The notes under the pieces were generated by a model that was not told where the DNA came from, ran no database searches, and was given only the letters and a program-made list of their open reading frames with translations. A program made the translations under genes and the position numbers. Source: JACDDK01 sp038198445 (lineage in GTDB: Bacteria > Actinomycetota > Rubrobacteria > Rubrobacterales > Rubrobacteraceae). From it: a stretch of DNA of 12,762 nt. How positions within the stretch are numbered: position 1 is the stretch's first letter; each line of letters begins with the position of its first letter. Where the stretch lies: NCBI GenBank assembly GCA_038198445.1, contig JBBPZZ010000141.1:1-12762 (forward strand), in the 5' to 3' direction. Positions 1-7,456 of the stretch are shown in pieces.

Positions 1-1
1 C

Positions 2-379
2 GTGGAGGCTATCGCGACGGACCATTACGCACCCGCACTCGACTTCACGATCCACAACGCCCGGATCAATACGGGCCGCCGGCCGGAGACGGCCCTGCTC
101 GACTGGCACACGCCGGAGGTCGCGGAACTGGGAACTTTCGACCTCGTCTTCGCCGCCGACGTACTCTACGAGAGGCGCAACATCCAGGCTCTGACGGCTT
201 TGATACCCGCCCTGCTCGCACCCGATGGAGAGGCCATCCTGGCAGACCCGCGCCGCAAGGACACGCCCGTCTTTCTGGGCCAAATGGTGGAGCATGGATT
301 CCGGGTTTCGACGGAGAGTGCGACGGTGAAACAGGGTGGAAGAGAGATCGAAGTGCTGACTCACCGGCTACGAATTTAG
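2..379 (+). CDS. Class I SAM-dependent methyltransferase, 3' part
   Basis: The gene enters from the left edge, so its N-terminus, including the glycine-rich SAM-binding loop, is missing. The visible frame gives about 125 residues to a TAG stop at 377-379. The opening residues (VEAIATDHYAPALDF) look like the second strand of a Rossmann methyltransferase, whose acidic residue binds the SAM ribose. They are followed by LLDWHTP and FDLVFAADVLYERRN, the strand-4 region typical of the METTL21/Methyltransf_16-type family, then a LAPDGEAILADP strand and a beta-hairpin end. These families methylate protein lysines or small molecules, and the substrate cannot be read here. The GTG at 2-4 is probably an internal valine codon rather than the start. 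pcrA begins 30 nt after the stop behind its own promoter-like motif. Family is fairly sure; substrate is unknown. Confidence 0.8.
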   Translation: MEAIATDHYAPALDFTIHNARINTGRRPETALLDWHTPEVAELGTFDLVFAADVLYERRNIQALTALIPALLAPDGEAILADPRRKDTPVFLGQMVEHGFRVSTESATVKQGGREIEVLTHRLRI

Positions 380-391
380 GCCGGACGCTGC

Positions 392-400
392 TGCTATACT
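392..400 (+). promoter_or_regulatory. Extended -10 promoter for pcrA
   Basis: TGCTATACT at 392-400 matches an extended -10 element (TGn followed by TANNNT, five of six matches to TATAAT). No good -35 lies 16-18 nt upstream, as expected for the extended class. The pcrA GTG starts 10 nt after its last base and has no Shine-Dalgarno sequence, so the transcript may be leaderless or nearly so. The same TGCTA core recurs at three other gene starts in this window. Confidence 0.5.
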
Positions 401-409
401 CTCGTTCTA

Positions 410-2560
410 GTGCTCTTGGAATCATTAAATCCGACGCAGTTAGATGCCGTAAAGCATACTGAAGGGCCGCTCCTGATCCTGGCCGGGGCCGGGAGCGGGA
501 AGACCCGCGTGCTTACGCACCGCATCGCCTACCTCATAGACCAGGGGCTCGCCGAACCGCAGGAAGTCCTGGCGATAACCTTCACCAACAAGGCAGCGAA
601 CGAGATGAAGGAGCGGGTTGCGCTCCTCGTCGGGCCGGAGTCGCGCCGGATGTGGGTCTCGACCTTCCACGCCTTCTGCGCGAGGGTGTTGAGGGCTCAC
701 GCGGAGAAGCTCGGCTACAAGCGGGAGTTTACGATCTACGACGGCGCGGACCAGGTCCGGCTCGTCAAACGCTGCATCGTGGAGCTTGGTAAGGACCCGA
801 AGCGATTCAACCCGCGTTCGTTCCAGGCCCAGATCTCCGACGCCAAGAACCGCCTCATGAGCGCCGACGATTACCTGCGCCAGACCGAGGGCTACATGGC
901 CGAGAACGTCGCCGAGGTCTACGACCTATACCAGAAGCGGCTCTACGAAAACAACGCGATGGACTTCGACGACCTCATAATGCAGACCGTCGCGCTCTTC
1001 GACATCTTCCCGGAAGTCCGCGAACGCTTCCAGACGCGTTTCAAGTACATCCACGTCGACGAGTACCAGGACACCAACCACGCCCAGTACCGTCTCGTGA
1101 ACATCCTGGCTGCCGTACACAGGAATTTGTGTGTAGTCGGTGATGACGATCAGAGTGTGTACTCGTGGCGTGGAGCGGATATTCGGAACATCCTGGACTT
1201 CGAGCGGGACTACCCGGAGGCTGAGGTCGTGAAGCTGGAACAGAACTACCGCTCGACGCAGACTATCCTGAACGCGGCGAACGCGGTGGTGGCGAACAAT
1301 GCTTCGCGCAAGCGCAAGGAGCTCTGGACGGCGGGGGATGAGGGGGAACGCATCCGGGTGTTCACGGCCTCGGATGAGTATGCGGAGGCGCGGTTCGTGG
1401 TCTCGGAGGTCGAACGTCTGACGGATTCAGGGGCTTCGCCCAGGGAGATCTCGGTTTTCTACCGGACGAACGCCCAGAGCCGGGCGCTGGAGGACGTGCT
1501 GGTGCGGGAGGGGGTGCCGTACCAGATCGTCGGCGGCGTCAAGTTCTACGAGCGGGCGGAGATCAAAGACGCCATTGCTTACCTGGCTGTGATCGCCAAC
1601 CCGGACGACTCGGGCTCGCTGGAGCGCATCATCAACGTCCCGAAGCGCGGTCTCGGGGCGACCTCGGTCGGCAAGCTACAGGTCTACGCACGGCGCAACG
1701 GCATCTCTCTGTACGAAGCTCTCGGCGAGACCGAGGAGGTGGATATTACAGGGGCGGCCCGGAAGTCCTGCCGGGCGGTGCGGGACCTGTTCGAGGGCTG
1801 GCGCGTGGCGGAGAGGGAGATACCGCCTGCGGAACTTATCGCGGCGGTGCTGGAGGAGTCCGGCTACAAGCAGGAACTTGAAGTAGAGAACACCGTCGAG
1901 GCGGAGTCGCGCCTTGAGAACCTGGAGCAGTTGATAAACGCGGCAAACCAGTACGAGAGCGTGGAGCCGGAGCCGACGCTGGCCGGATTCTTGCAGGAGC
2001 AGGCGCTGTACTCGGAGGCGGACAACGTCGGGAGCCAGGGCCGCGTCACGTTGATGACGCTGCACAACGCCAAGGGGCTCGAGTACGAGCACGTCTTCGT
2101 GGTCGGGATGGAGGAAGGGACCTTCCCGCACGCACGCTCGCTTGATGAGCAGAATTTGGAAGAAGAGAGGCGGCTCTGTTACGTTGGGATCACGCGCGCG
2201 ATGAAGACGCTTACTCTCTCCTACGCCAAGATCCGGTCGAACTGGGGCGAGCGCGAGTTCCAGATGCCCTCCCGATTCCTCGATGAGATCCCGGCCGAGT
2301 TCAAGTCCGGTGCGATCTCCGGCGGGACCACGGCCGCGGCGGGACGCGGCGGATGGGGCATGGCCCTGCCTCGCCGAGGCCACGGTGAGCCGCGGCAGAC
2401 CTCGTCCGGGACGGATTCTTACCGGGCGGGTGAGAAGGTGCGGCACGCGAAGTTCGGTGTGGGGGAGGTCGTAGAGGCGTCAGCCGGGAAAGTGGTAGTC
2501 AGGTTCGGCGGGGAGGAAAAGACCCTTGTGCCGGAGTTCGCGCGTCTCAGCAAGGTTTGA
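410..2560 (+). CDS. pcrA: ATP-dependent DNA helicase PcrA/UvrD
   Basis: This is a superfamily 1A 3'-5' DNA helicase that acts in nucleotide excision repair, in removing RecA filaments and in resolving replication-transcription conflicts. At 716 residues it has the usual PcrA length. Visible motifs are the Q-motif region (LNPTQLDAV), Walker A GAGSGKT (residues 26-32), motif Ia (ITFTNKAA), Walker B VDEYQDTN (D217, E218), motif III (GDDDQSVYSWRGAD), motif IV (EQNYRST), motif V (TLMTLHNAKGLEYEHVF) and motif VI (RRLCYVGITRA). The last ~48 residues (DSYRAGEKVRHAKFGVGEV onward) form the Tudor-like domain that in PcrA binds RNA polymerase. A glycine- and arginine-rich linker precedes it. The GTG start is chosen because the helicase N-terminus begins here. 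No Shine-Dalgarno is visible, in keeping with a leaderless message. The pyrophosphatase gene follows after 78 nt. Confidence 0.96.
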   Translation: MLLESLNPTQLDAVKHTEGPLLILAGAGSGKTRVLTHRIAYLIDQGLAEPQEVLAITFTNKAANEMKERVALLVGPESRRMWVSTFHAFCARVLRAHAEKLGYKREFTIYDGADQVRLVKRCIVELGKDPKRFNPRSFQAQISDAKNRLMSADDYLRQTEGYMAENVAEVYDLYQKRLYENNAMDFDDLIMQTVALFDIFPEVRERFQTRFKYIHVDEYQDTNHAQYRLVNILAAVHRNLCVVGDDDQSVYSWRGADIRNILDFERDYPEAEVVKLEQNYRSTQTILNAANAVVANNASRKRKELWTAGDEGERIRVFTASDEYAEARFVVSEVERLTDSGASPREISVFYRTNAQSRALEDVLVREGVPYQIVGGVKFYERAEIKDAIAYLAVIANPDDSGSLERIINVPKRGLGATSVGKLQVYARRNGISLYEALGETEEVDITGAARKSCRAVRDLFEGWRVAEREIPPAELIAAVLEESGYKQELEVENTVEAESRLENLEQLINAANQYESVEPEPTLAGFLQEQALYSEADNVGSQGRVTLMTLHNAKGLEYEHVFVVGMEEGTFPHARSLDEQNLEEERRLCYVGITRAMKTLTLSYAKIRSNWGEREFQMPSRFLDEIPAEFKSGAISGGTTAAAGRGGWGMALPRRGHGEPRQTSSGTDSYRAGEKVRHAKFGVGEVVEASAGKVVVRFGGEEKTLVPEFARLSKV

Positions 2561-2566
2561 ACGGGG

Positions 2567-2572
2567 TATGAT
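2567..2572 (+). promoter_or_regulatory. Possible -10 element ahead of the pyrophosphatase gene
   Basis: TATGAT at 2567-2572 lies in the 78-nt gap after pcrA and has five of six consensus bases. No convincing -35 and no TGn extension is present. It could start a separate transcript for the pyrophosphatase-folD pair, with a 5' leader of about 60 nt. This is a weak call. Confidence 0.25.
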
Positions 2573-2627
2573 AATGAGCGGAGCGGATGGCAGGGGAGCC
2601 GTCTGCCGGGTAGCGGAGAGATTACGT

Positions 2628-2633
2628 AGGAGG
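2628..2633 (+). promoter_or_regulatory. Strong ribosome binding site that fixes a TTG start
   Basis: AGGAGG at 2628-2633 sits 5 nt before the TTG at 2639. It supports this unusual start codon. The resulting protein also places the metal-binding residues H9, D13 and D15 at the family's usual numbering. Confidence 0.85.
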
Positions 2634-2638
2634 AAAGT

Positions 2639-4261
2639 TTGCCGCACGTCTATGTAACGGGACATAAGAACCCGGACACGGATTCTATTGCATCAGCCAT
2701 CGGATACGCCGAGTTCAAGAACCTGGTGGATCCGAACAACTACTATGCGCCAGCGCGTCTCGGGGAGGTGAACTCCCAGACCGCGTGGGCCTTGAAAGAG
2801 AGCGGCGCGAAAGAGCCGAAGCTACTGAACCACATCATGTTGCGGGTGAAGGACGTGATGGCAAAAGAAGTGGCGATGGTGAACAAGAACGACCCGCTAC
2901 GCAACGTCGGGCTCGCGATGGCGAAGCGGAACATCAGCCAGGTTCCGATAGTGGATGATGAAGGCTCGCTGGTTGGGATCATCACGGAGCGGAACCTCGC
3001 CCGCATGTATGTACGGGAGTCCAGGGAATCCTCGACGTTCGCGCAGAGTCCGGTCTCCGTGAATTCGATGGTCGAGGTGCTTGAGGGAGAGCTTCTGGCC
3101 GGAGAGAGCAGGGAGATCGCCGGGAAGCTCTGGGTCATCTCGATGGACGTGGCCTCGATGGGCAAGAACATGGAGTCCGGGGACGTAATGGTCATCGGGG
3201 ACCGGCCAGATGCCCAGCGAAGAGCGATAGAGCTTGGGGCAGGGGTACTCGTTATCTCCAACAGGGTCCGGCCGGAAGATGAGATCCTGAAGCTGGCGGA
3301 GCAGAAGGGAATTCCGGTCGTGCTCTCACCGCTAGATTCCTACGTAACGAGCCGTATGATCCAACTCTCCGTCCCATGCTGGGAGGTCATGAGCGAGAAC
3401 CCGCTGACGGTGAGCCCGGACGACCTCATCACGGACATAACCGAGCAGGTCATGGAGGTCCATTACAGGGCGGCCATCGCGGTGGATGAGAACAAGGTCC
3501 CCATCGGTCTGCTGACCAGGACGGATCTCCTCAATCGGCAGCCGCGGCGCGTCCTCCTCGTGGATCACGCCGAGGTCGGACAGAGCGTCAAGGGCGTGGA
3601 GAAGGCCGAGGTGGTAGAGATCCTGGACCACCATCATATCGGAAACGTCGAGACTAGCTCTCCCATCCCGGCCACGTTCGATCCCGTCGGCTCCACGGCG
3701 ACTCTTGTGGTGGAACGCTATAAGATGGCGGGCCTCAGGCCCGAGGAGTCTACGGCGAAGTTGCTGCTCGCGGCCGTGCTCTCGGATACCGTGATCCTTA
3801 ACTCTCCCACCACGACCGACCGGGACAAGGAAATCGTGAAGTACCTGGAAGAGCTTCTCGACCTCGACGCCGAGAAATTTGGTATGGCGATGTTCGAGGC
3901 CTCGTCAGACGTCTCGGAGCTGTCGGCGGACGAGATAGTTAACCGCGACGCCAAGGAATACGGGACCAACTCCGGCGAGACCATGTGTATCTCTCAGGTC
4001 GAAACAGTTGGCAAGGGTCTTCTGGAGCGAAAGGCTGAATTGCTGGATGCTCTCGATACGCTGCGCCGGAACAACGACTACCTCTTCTCCGCGCTCATGA
4101 TTACGGACATCCTCGAAGGCGGTACCGAGCTTGTGTGCGTCGGAGACTGCACCCTGCTTGAGCAGGCGTTCGATTCCCGGACGAAGGACGGCGTAATAGA
4201 CCTGCCGGGCGTAATGAGCCGCAAGAAGCAGGTCGCCCCCAAGCTCCTCGCGGCGCTCTAG
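2639..4261 (+). CDS. ppaC: CBS-domain manganese-dependent inorganic pyrophosphatase (family II)
   Basis: This cytoplasmic enzyme hydrolyses pyrophosphate to two phosphates, pulling biosynthetic reactions forward. The 540-residue protein is a DHH-type PPase with a regulatory insert: DHH start (HVYVTGHKNPDTDS, H9, D13, D15), CBS1 (about 70-125), DRTGG-like domain (about 150-245), CBS2 (about 248-300), resumed DHH domain (D309 in LLVDHAEV, H331-H332 in the DHHH motif, D383 in VLSDTVIL) and C-terminal DHHA2 with substrate-binding SRKKQ at 527-531. The spacing D309-H331-D383 equals D75-H97-D149 of the Bacillus enzyme, so all six metal ligands are present. In characterised CBS-PPases the insert binds AMP, ADP, ATP and, when DRTGG is present, diadenosine polyphosphates. 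Such control is inferred here. folD begins 1 nt after the stop, so the pair is probably translationally coupled. Confidence 0.95.
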   Translation: MPHVYVTGHKNPDTDSIASAIGYAEFKNLVDPNNYYAPARLGEVNSQTAWALKESGAKEPKLLNHIMLRVKDVMAKEVAMVNKNDPLRNVGLAMAKRNISQVPIVDDEGSLVGIITERNLARMYVRESRESSTFAQSPVSVNSMVEVLEGELLAGESREIAGKLWVISMDVASMGKNMESGDVMVIGDRPDAQRRAIELGAGVLVISNRVRPEDEILKLAEQKGIPVVLSPLDSYVTSRMIQLSVPCWEVMSENPLTVSPDDLITDITEQVMEVHYRAAIAVDENKVPIGLLTRTDLLNRQPRRVLLVDHAEVGQSVKGVEKAEVVEILDHHHIGNVETSSPIPATFDPVGSTATLVVERYKMAGLRPEESTAKLLLAAVLSDTVILNSPTTTDRDKEIVKYLEELLDLDAEKFGMAMFEASSDVSELSADEIVNRDAKEYGTNSGETMCISQVETVGKGLLERKAELLDALDTLRRNNDYLFSALMITDILEGGTELVCVGDCTLLEQAFDSRTKDGVIDLPGVMSRKKQVAPKLLAAL

Positions 4262-4262
4262 G

Positions 4263-5102
4263 ATGGCGGACATCCTCGACGGTAAAGCCGTTGCCGCTAC
4301 CCTACGCTCCGAAGTCGCCGAAGGCGTGCGGGAGCTTTCTGAACAGGGCCGTCAGGCGCGTCTGGACGTGATCCTGGTCGGCGAAGATGTCGCTTCCGTC
4401 ACGTACGTGAACATGAAACAACGCGACTGCGAAGAGGTTGGCATCGAGTCGAAGTCCCACCGCTTCCCGGCGGACGTATCCCAGAAAGAACTTGCCGCCC
4501 TGGTAGAACACCTGAACGAAGACGAGGCGGTCTCCGGCTTCTTCATCCAGCTACCGCTTCCAGATGGACTCGACCACATGCCCCTCATCTCCAGCATCGT
4601 TCCCTCCAAAGACGTTGATGGCCTGAGCCCCGAGAGCGCCGGTAGGCTCGCGGTCGGGCTACCGAGCCTGCTGCCCTGCACGCCGCACGGCGTCATCCAG
4701 CTCCTCAAGCGCAACGGCATCGAGATGGCGGGACGCGAGGCCGTAATTATTGGCCGATCAAACCTCGTCGGCAAGCCGCTCGCCCAGCTTCTTCTGCGTG
4801 AAAACGCCACCGTAACCGTCTGCCACTCGCGCACCCACGACCTTCCGGAAGTGGCGCGGCGCGCGGAGGTCCTTATAGTCGCGGCGGGGCGCCGGGAGAT
4901 GATCGGGGCAGAGTACGTTAGGGAAGGAGCGGTCGTCGTGGATGTAGGCATCCATCGCAAAGATGAAGGCGGTCTCACCGGCGACGTGAAATTTGATGAG
5001 GTCGAGCCGCTGGCATCGCACATTACGCCGGTGCCGGGTGGCGTGGGACCGATGACGCGGGCGATGCTCCTGTACAATGCGGTTGAGGCTGCAAAGAGGT
5101 AA
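4263..5102 (+). CDS. folD: Bifunctional methylenetetrahydrofolate dehydrogenase/cyclohydrolase
   Basis: FolD interconverts 5,10-methylene-, 5,10-methenyl- and 10-formyl-tetrahydrofolate with NADP+, feeding purine synthesis and formyl-methionyl-tRNA. At 279 residues it is a normal bacterial length. The catalytic signature SVTYVNMKQRDC carries Y48 and K52. GFFIQLPLP supplies Q96, KDVDGL supplies D119, PCTPHGV is the conserved folate-side loop, IIGRSNLVGKPLAQLLL is the NADP-binding Rossmann turn, and PVPGGVGPMTRAMLLYN is the C-terminal family signature. The ATG lies 1 nt after the pyrophosphatase stop without a strong Shine-Dalgarno, which suggests coupling. A TACAAT hexamer near its 3' end (5073-5078) could act as an internal -10 for the small gene that follows. 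Confidence 0.97.
   Translation: MADILDGKAVAATLRSEVAEGVRELSEQGRQARLDVILVGEDVASVTYVNMKQRDCEEVGIESKSHRFPADVSQKELAALVEHLNEDEAVSGFFIQLPLPDGLDHMPLISSIVPSKDVDGLSPESAGRLAVGLPSLLPCTPHGVIQLLKRNGIEMAGREAVIIGRSNLVGKPLAQLLLRENATVTVCHSRTHDLPEVARRAEVLIVAAGRREMIGAEYVREGAVVVDVGIHRKDEGGLTGDVKFDEVEPLASHITPVPGGVGPMTRAMLLYNAVEAAKR
5093..5100 (+). promoter_or_regulatory. Ribosome binding site selecting the TTG at 5110
   Basis: AAAGAGGT at 5093-5100 ends 9 nt before TTG 5110 and overlaps the last folD codons. It favours TTG 5110 over the in-frame ATG 5077, which lies inside folD and lacks any Shine-Dalgarno. Confidence 0.6.
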
Positions 5103-5109
5103 GCTTAGG

Positions 5110-5658
5110 TTGAGTACAGAAAGTACTATTCAGTTTATAAGCTATCCTCGTACTGAGCCGCCGCCAGAATTCGCATATGAAGTAGTCGAAACGTTCCGAA
5201 AGCATGAAACATTGATATCTACGCTTGATCTATCGAAAGGACTAACGAGTGATCAAGTCTTAGCTGTTCTGCGCGATGACCTCACAGCTATCGGTTTTAA
5301 GGTAGAAGCGGGAAAAGAAAAAGCGCAGAAAATAGCACGTCCTGTATTCTATGGTAGCAATGGCATGCCGACACTGCGTTATGAGATTGATGCCTACCAC
5401 ACTAGGTGGCGGTGCGGTCTAGAGATCGAGGCTGGACGTGGATGGATGGGGAACGCAGTTTATCGTGACTTGGTCCAGGCAATGGTGATGGTACAGGTTG
5501 ATTGTCTAATTCTTGCTGTCTCGAATTACTATAAGTATAAGAGTGGTGGACGCGAGACCGTAAGCAGAGATTTCGAGCATACGCGGAATTTAGCCGAGGC
5601 TTTGTATGGTCACTCAAGGTTTGCTCTACCATATAGTCTAATAATCGTAGGCTATTGA
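5110..5658 (+). CDS. Small hypothetical protein, possible PD-(D/E)xK nuclease fold
   Basis: This 182-residue protein is not one I recognise by name. The middle section contains TLRYEIDAYHTRWRCGLEIE: an acidic residue on a strand (D94), about ten residues, then a strand ending E105-I-E107. A helix with an Arg-Asp pair (YRDLVQAM, R119-D120) and a hydrophobic strand (DCLILAVSNYY) follow. This strand-D...ExE/ExK-helix-strand order resembles the core of BglII-like PD-(D/E)xK restriction endonucleases, with glutamate in place of the usual lysine. No signal peptide or membrane segment is seen. G+C is clearly lower than in neighbours (28 of 60 bases at 5221-5280, against 36 of 60 in folD at 4741-4800 and 42 of 60 in gatA at 6781-6840), which suggests horizontal acquisition. 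No DNA methyltransferase lies beside it. It sits 7 nt after folD and 76 nt before gatC. That it is a gene is fairly sure; the nuclease call is tentative. Confidence 0.75.
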   Translation: MSTESTIQFISYPRTEPPPEFAYEVVETFRKHETLISTLDLSKGLTSDQVLAVLRDDLTAIGFKVEAGKEKAQKIARPVFYGSNGMPTLRYEIDAYHTRWRCGLEIEAGRGWMGNAVYRDLVQAMVMVQVDCLILAVSNYYKYKSGGRETVSRDFEHTRNLAEALYGHSRFALPYSLIIVGY

Positions 5659-5684
5659 GTCACTAAGTGTTCGTGTCAGATACT
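5655..5684 (+). promoter_or_regulatory. Candidate promoter for gatCA
   Basis: TTGAGT at 5655-5660, overlapping the upstream stop codon, is followed after 18 nt by GATACT at 5679-5684. Each hexamer matches four of six consensus bases. It would give a leader of roughly 45 nt before gatC that carries the palindrome at 5708-5721 and the ribosome binding site. Confidence 0.35.
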
Positions 5685-5707
5685 CTATTTGGGGAAGTTA
5701 AGATAAG

Positions 5708-5721
5708 TTCTCGTGCGAGAA
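5708..5721 (+). repeat. 14-nt palindrome just before the gatC ribosome binding site
   Basis: TTCTCG at 5708-5713 and CGAGAA at 5716-5721 form perfect 6-bp arms around a TG centre, ending 3 nt before the Shine-Dalgarno GGAGGT (5725-5730). The 2-nt loop is too tight for an ideal RNA hairpin, so a dimeric repressor site is at least as likely. No known operator is recognised. Confidence 0.4.
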
Positions 5722-5734
5722 TCCGGAGGTTAAG

Positions 5735-6016
5735 ATGATATCCGAAGAGCAGGTGCGCCACGTGGCGAATCTGGCCCGATTGGGACTTAATGACGAAGAG
5801 GTTGCGAGGATGGGCGAGCAGCTCGGGGCGATCCTGGAGAGCATCGAGAAGATCCAGGAGCTAGACCTGAAAGACGTGCCGCCCACCGCCAACGCGCTGA
5901 ACCTCACGAACGTGCTGCGCCCCGATGAACCGCGCGCGGAGTTGCCGCCCGATGAGGCTCTATCCCCGGCGCCCGAGCCGGTGGACGACCTCTTCGCCGT
6001 CCCGAGGATAGACTGA
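5735..6016 (+). CDS. gatC: Asp-tRNA(Asn)/Glu-tRNA(Gln) amidotransferase subunit C
   Basis: GatC is the small stabilising subunit of GatCAB, which converts mischarged Glu-tRNA(Gln) and Asp-tRNA(Asn) to the cognate amides. It wraps around the GatA-GatB interface and has no catalytic residues of its own. The 93-residue product has the standard length. It opens with EEQVRHVANLARLGLNDEEV, the family N-terminal helices, followed by LGAILESIEKIQELD and the extended tail VPPTANALNLTNVLRPDEP with its conserved RPDEP element. The ATG has a good Shine-Dalgarno (GGAGGT, 4-nt spacing). Its TGA overlaps the gatA ATG by one base (TGATG), so the two subunits are translationally coupled. Confidence 0.96.
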   Translation: MISEEQVRHVANLARLGLNDEEVARMGEQLGAILESIEKIQELDLKDVPPTANALNLTNVLRPDEPRAELPPDEALSPAPEPVDDLFAVPRID

Positions 6017-7449
6017 TGCTGGACCTCACGGCATACGAACTCGCGAAGATGATAGAGGCGGGCGAGGTCTCTTCGCGTGAGGCCGCCGAAACCGCCAACG
6101 CCCGCATCGAAGAGGTGGATGGGGACGTCAACGCCTTCCTGACCGTAACCCCCGATCTGGCGCTGGAACGCGCGGAAAGGTTGGATGCGAAGGACGGCGA
6201 CCGGAAGCTTTGGGAGGGCGTGCCGCTCGCCGTCAAGGACGTCCTCAGTACGCGCGGAGTGCGGACGACCTGCGGGTCGAAGATGCTGGATGACTTCACG
6301 CCACTGTACGACGCTTCAGCGCTGCTCAATTTCGGAGACCCGGTCATGGTCGGCAAGGTGAACATGGATGAGTTCGCGATGGGGTCTTCGACCGAGAACT
6401 CGGCCTACGGCGTGACGAAGAATCCCTGGGACCTCGGGCGCGTGCCGGGCGGTTCTTCGGGTGGTTCGGCGGCGGCGGTGGCGGCAGGCGAGGGATGGTG
6501 GGCCCTCGGGACGGATACGGGGGGTTCGGTGCGCCAGCCGGCGGCCCTGTGCGGCATCGTGGGGCTCAAGCCGACTTATGGGCGGGTTTCGAGGTACGGG
6601 CTCATCGCTTTCGCTTCGAGCCTGGATCAGGTCGGACCCATGACCCGCGACGTGCGCGACTCCGCCCTTCTTTTGCAGGCTATCGCCGGCCACGATCCCC
6701 GCGACTCGACCAGCGCGAACGTCGAGGTCCCGGATTACCTGGCGGAACTGGAGAACGGCGTCTCCGGCCTGCGGGTGGGGGTAGTGAGCGAGCTGATGGG
6801 CGGCGAGGGCATGGAGCCCGACGTGCGCGAGGTGACGGAGAGGATTGCCAGCGGCCTGGAGGAAGCCGGGGCGGAGGTGGGGGAGGCGAGCCTGCCGCAC
6901 TCGGGGTACGGTCTTTCCGCCTACTACATCATCGCCCCAGCGGAGGTCTCCTCGAACCTGGCCCGCTTTGACGGGGTCCGCTACGGCTTGAGGGTGCCGG
7001 CGGACGGCGTCCACGAGATGTACCGCGCAACCCGCGAGGAAGGCTTCGGGGAAGAGGCCAAGCGCCGTATCATGCTCGGCACTTACGCTTTGTCTAGCGG
7101 CTACTACGACGCCTATTACGCCCAGGCCCAGAAGGTCCGCACCCGCATAATCCAGGACTTCCGCAGCGCGTTCTCGCGGTTCGATGTGCTGCTCTCGCCG
7201 ACCTCGCCGACGGTTGCGTTCGAGATCGGGGCGAAGGTAGACGACCCGCTCGCCATGTACTCTCAGGATATCTGCTCCATCCCGGCGAACCTCGCCGGTA
7301 TCCCGGCCATAAGCGTCCCCGGCGGCCTCTCCGATGGCCTCCCAGTCGGGGTGCAGCTAATGAGCGACCACTTCACCGAGCCGACGCTGCTGAGGGCCGC
7401 CCGAGGCGTAGAGCAGGTCGCCGATTTCCGGTTTACGCTGAAACCTTAG
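6016..7449 (+). CDS. gatA: Glu-tRNA(Gln) amidotransferase subunit A (amidase)
   Basis: GatA is the glutaminase subunit of GatCAB: it releases ammonia from glutamine and channels it to GatB. The 477-residue protein is an amidase-signature enzyme with all catalytic residues visible: K74 in PLAVKDV, cis-Ser S147 in VPGGSSGGS, and nucleophile S171 in TDTGGSVRQPA. The family blocks NMDEFAMGSSTENSAYG and GLKPTYGRVSRYGL are intact. One local oddity: between YDA and VGKVNMDEF the segment SALLNFGDPVM is about two residues shorter than in familiar GatA proteins and lacks the usual E-x-L-x-x-x-x-A pattern. The gene overlaps gatC by 1 nt. Its stop lies 7 nt from the stop of the convergent FHA-GGDEF gene, with no terminator between them. 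gatB is not adjacent but lies beyond that antisense gene. Confidence 0.97.
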   Translation: MLDLTAYELAKMIEAGEVSSREAAETANARIEEVDGDVNAFLTVTPDLALERAERLDAKDGDRKLWEGVPLAVKDVLSTRGVRTTCGSKMLDDFTPLYDASALLNFGDPVMVGKVNMDEFAMGSSTENSAYGVTKNPWDLGRVPGGSSGGSAAAVAAGEGWWALGTDTGGSVRQPAALCGIVGLKPTYGRVSRYGLIAFASSLDQVGPMTRDVRDSALLLQAIAGHDPRDSTSANVEVPDYLAELENGVSGLRVGVVSELMGGEGMEPDVREVTERIASGLEEAGAEVGEASLPHSGYGLSAYYIIAPAEVSSNLARFDGVRYGLRVPADGVHEMYRATREEGFGEEAKRRIMLGTYALSSGYYDAYYAQAQKVRTRIIQDFRSAFSRFDVLLSPTSPTVAFEIGAKVDDPLAMYSQDICSIPANLAGIPAISVPGGLSDGLPVGVQLMSDHFTEPTLLRAARGVEQVADFRFTLKP

Positions 7450-7456
7450 AGCCAGT

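Noticed and set aside
66..2446. Long open frames antisense to the methyltransferase and pcrA genes, up to 256 codons
   Set aside because: They mirror the high-GC codon bias of the real genes, have low-complexity arginine/proline-rich products and lack start signals.
2589..2607. Hairpin GGCAG...CTGCC after pcrA as a terminator
   Set aside because: The stem is only 5 bp with a 9-nt loop and no T-run follows.
1..5658. A restriction-modification pair formed by the left-edge methyltransferase and the small nuclease-like protein
   Set aside because: The methyltransferase looks like a METTL21-type enzyme rather than a DNA methyltransferase, and four genes separate them.
5661..5669. CACTAAGTG palindrome after the small orphan gene as a terminator
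   Set aside because: A 4-bp stem without a T-run is expected by chance.
5714..5722. TGCGAGAAT as an extended -10 for gatC
   Set aside because: It lacks the TANNNT core, and transcription from it would start within or after the ribosome binding site.
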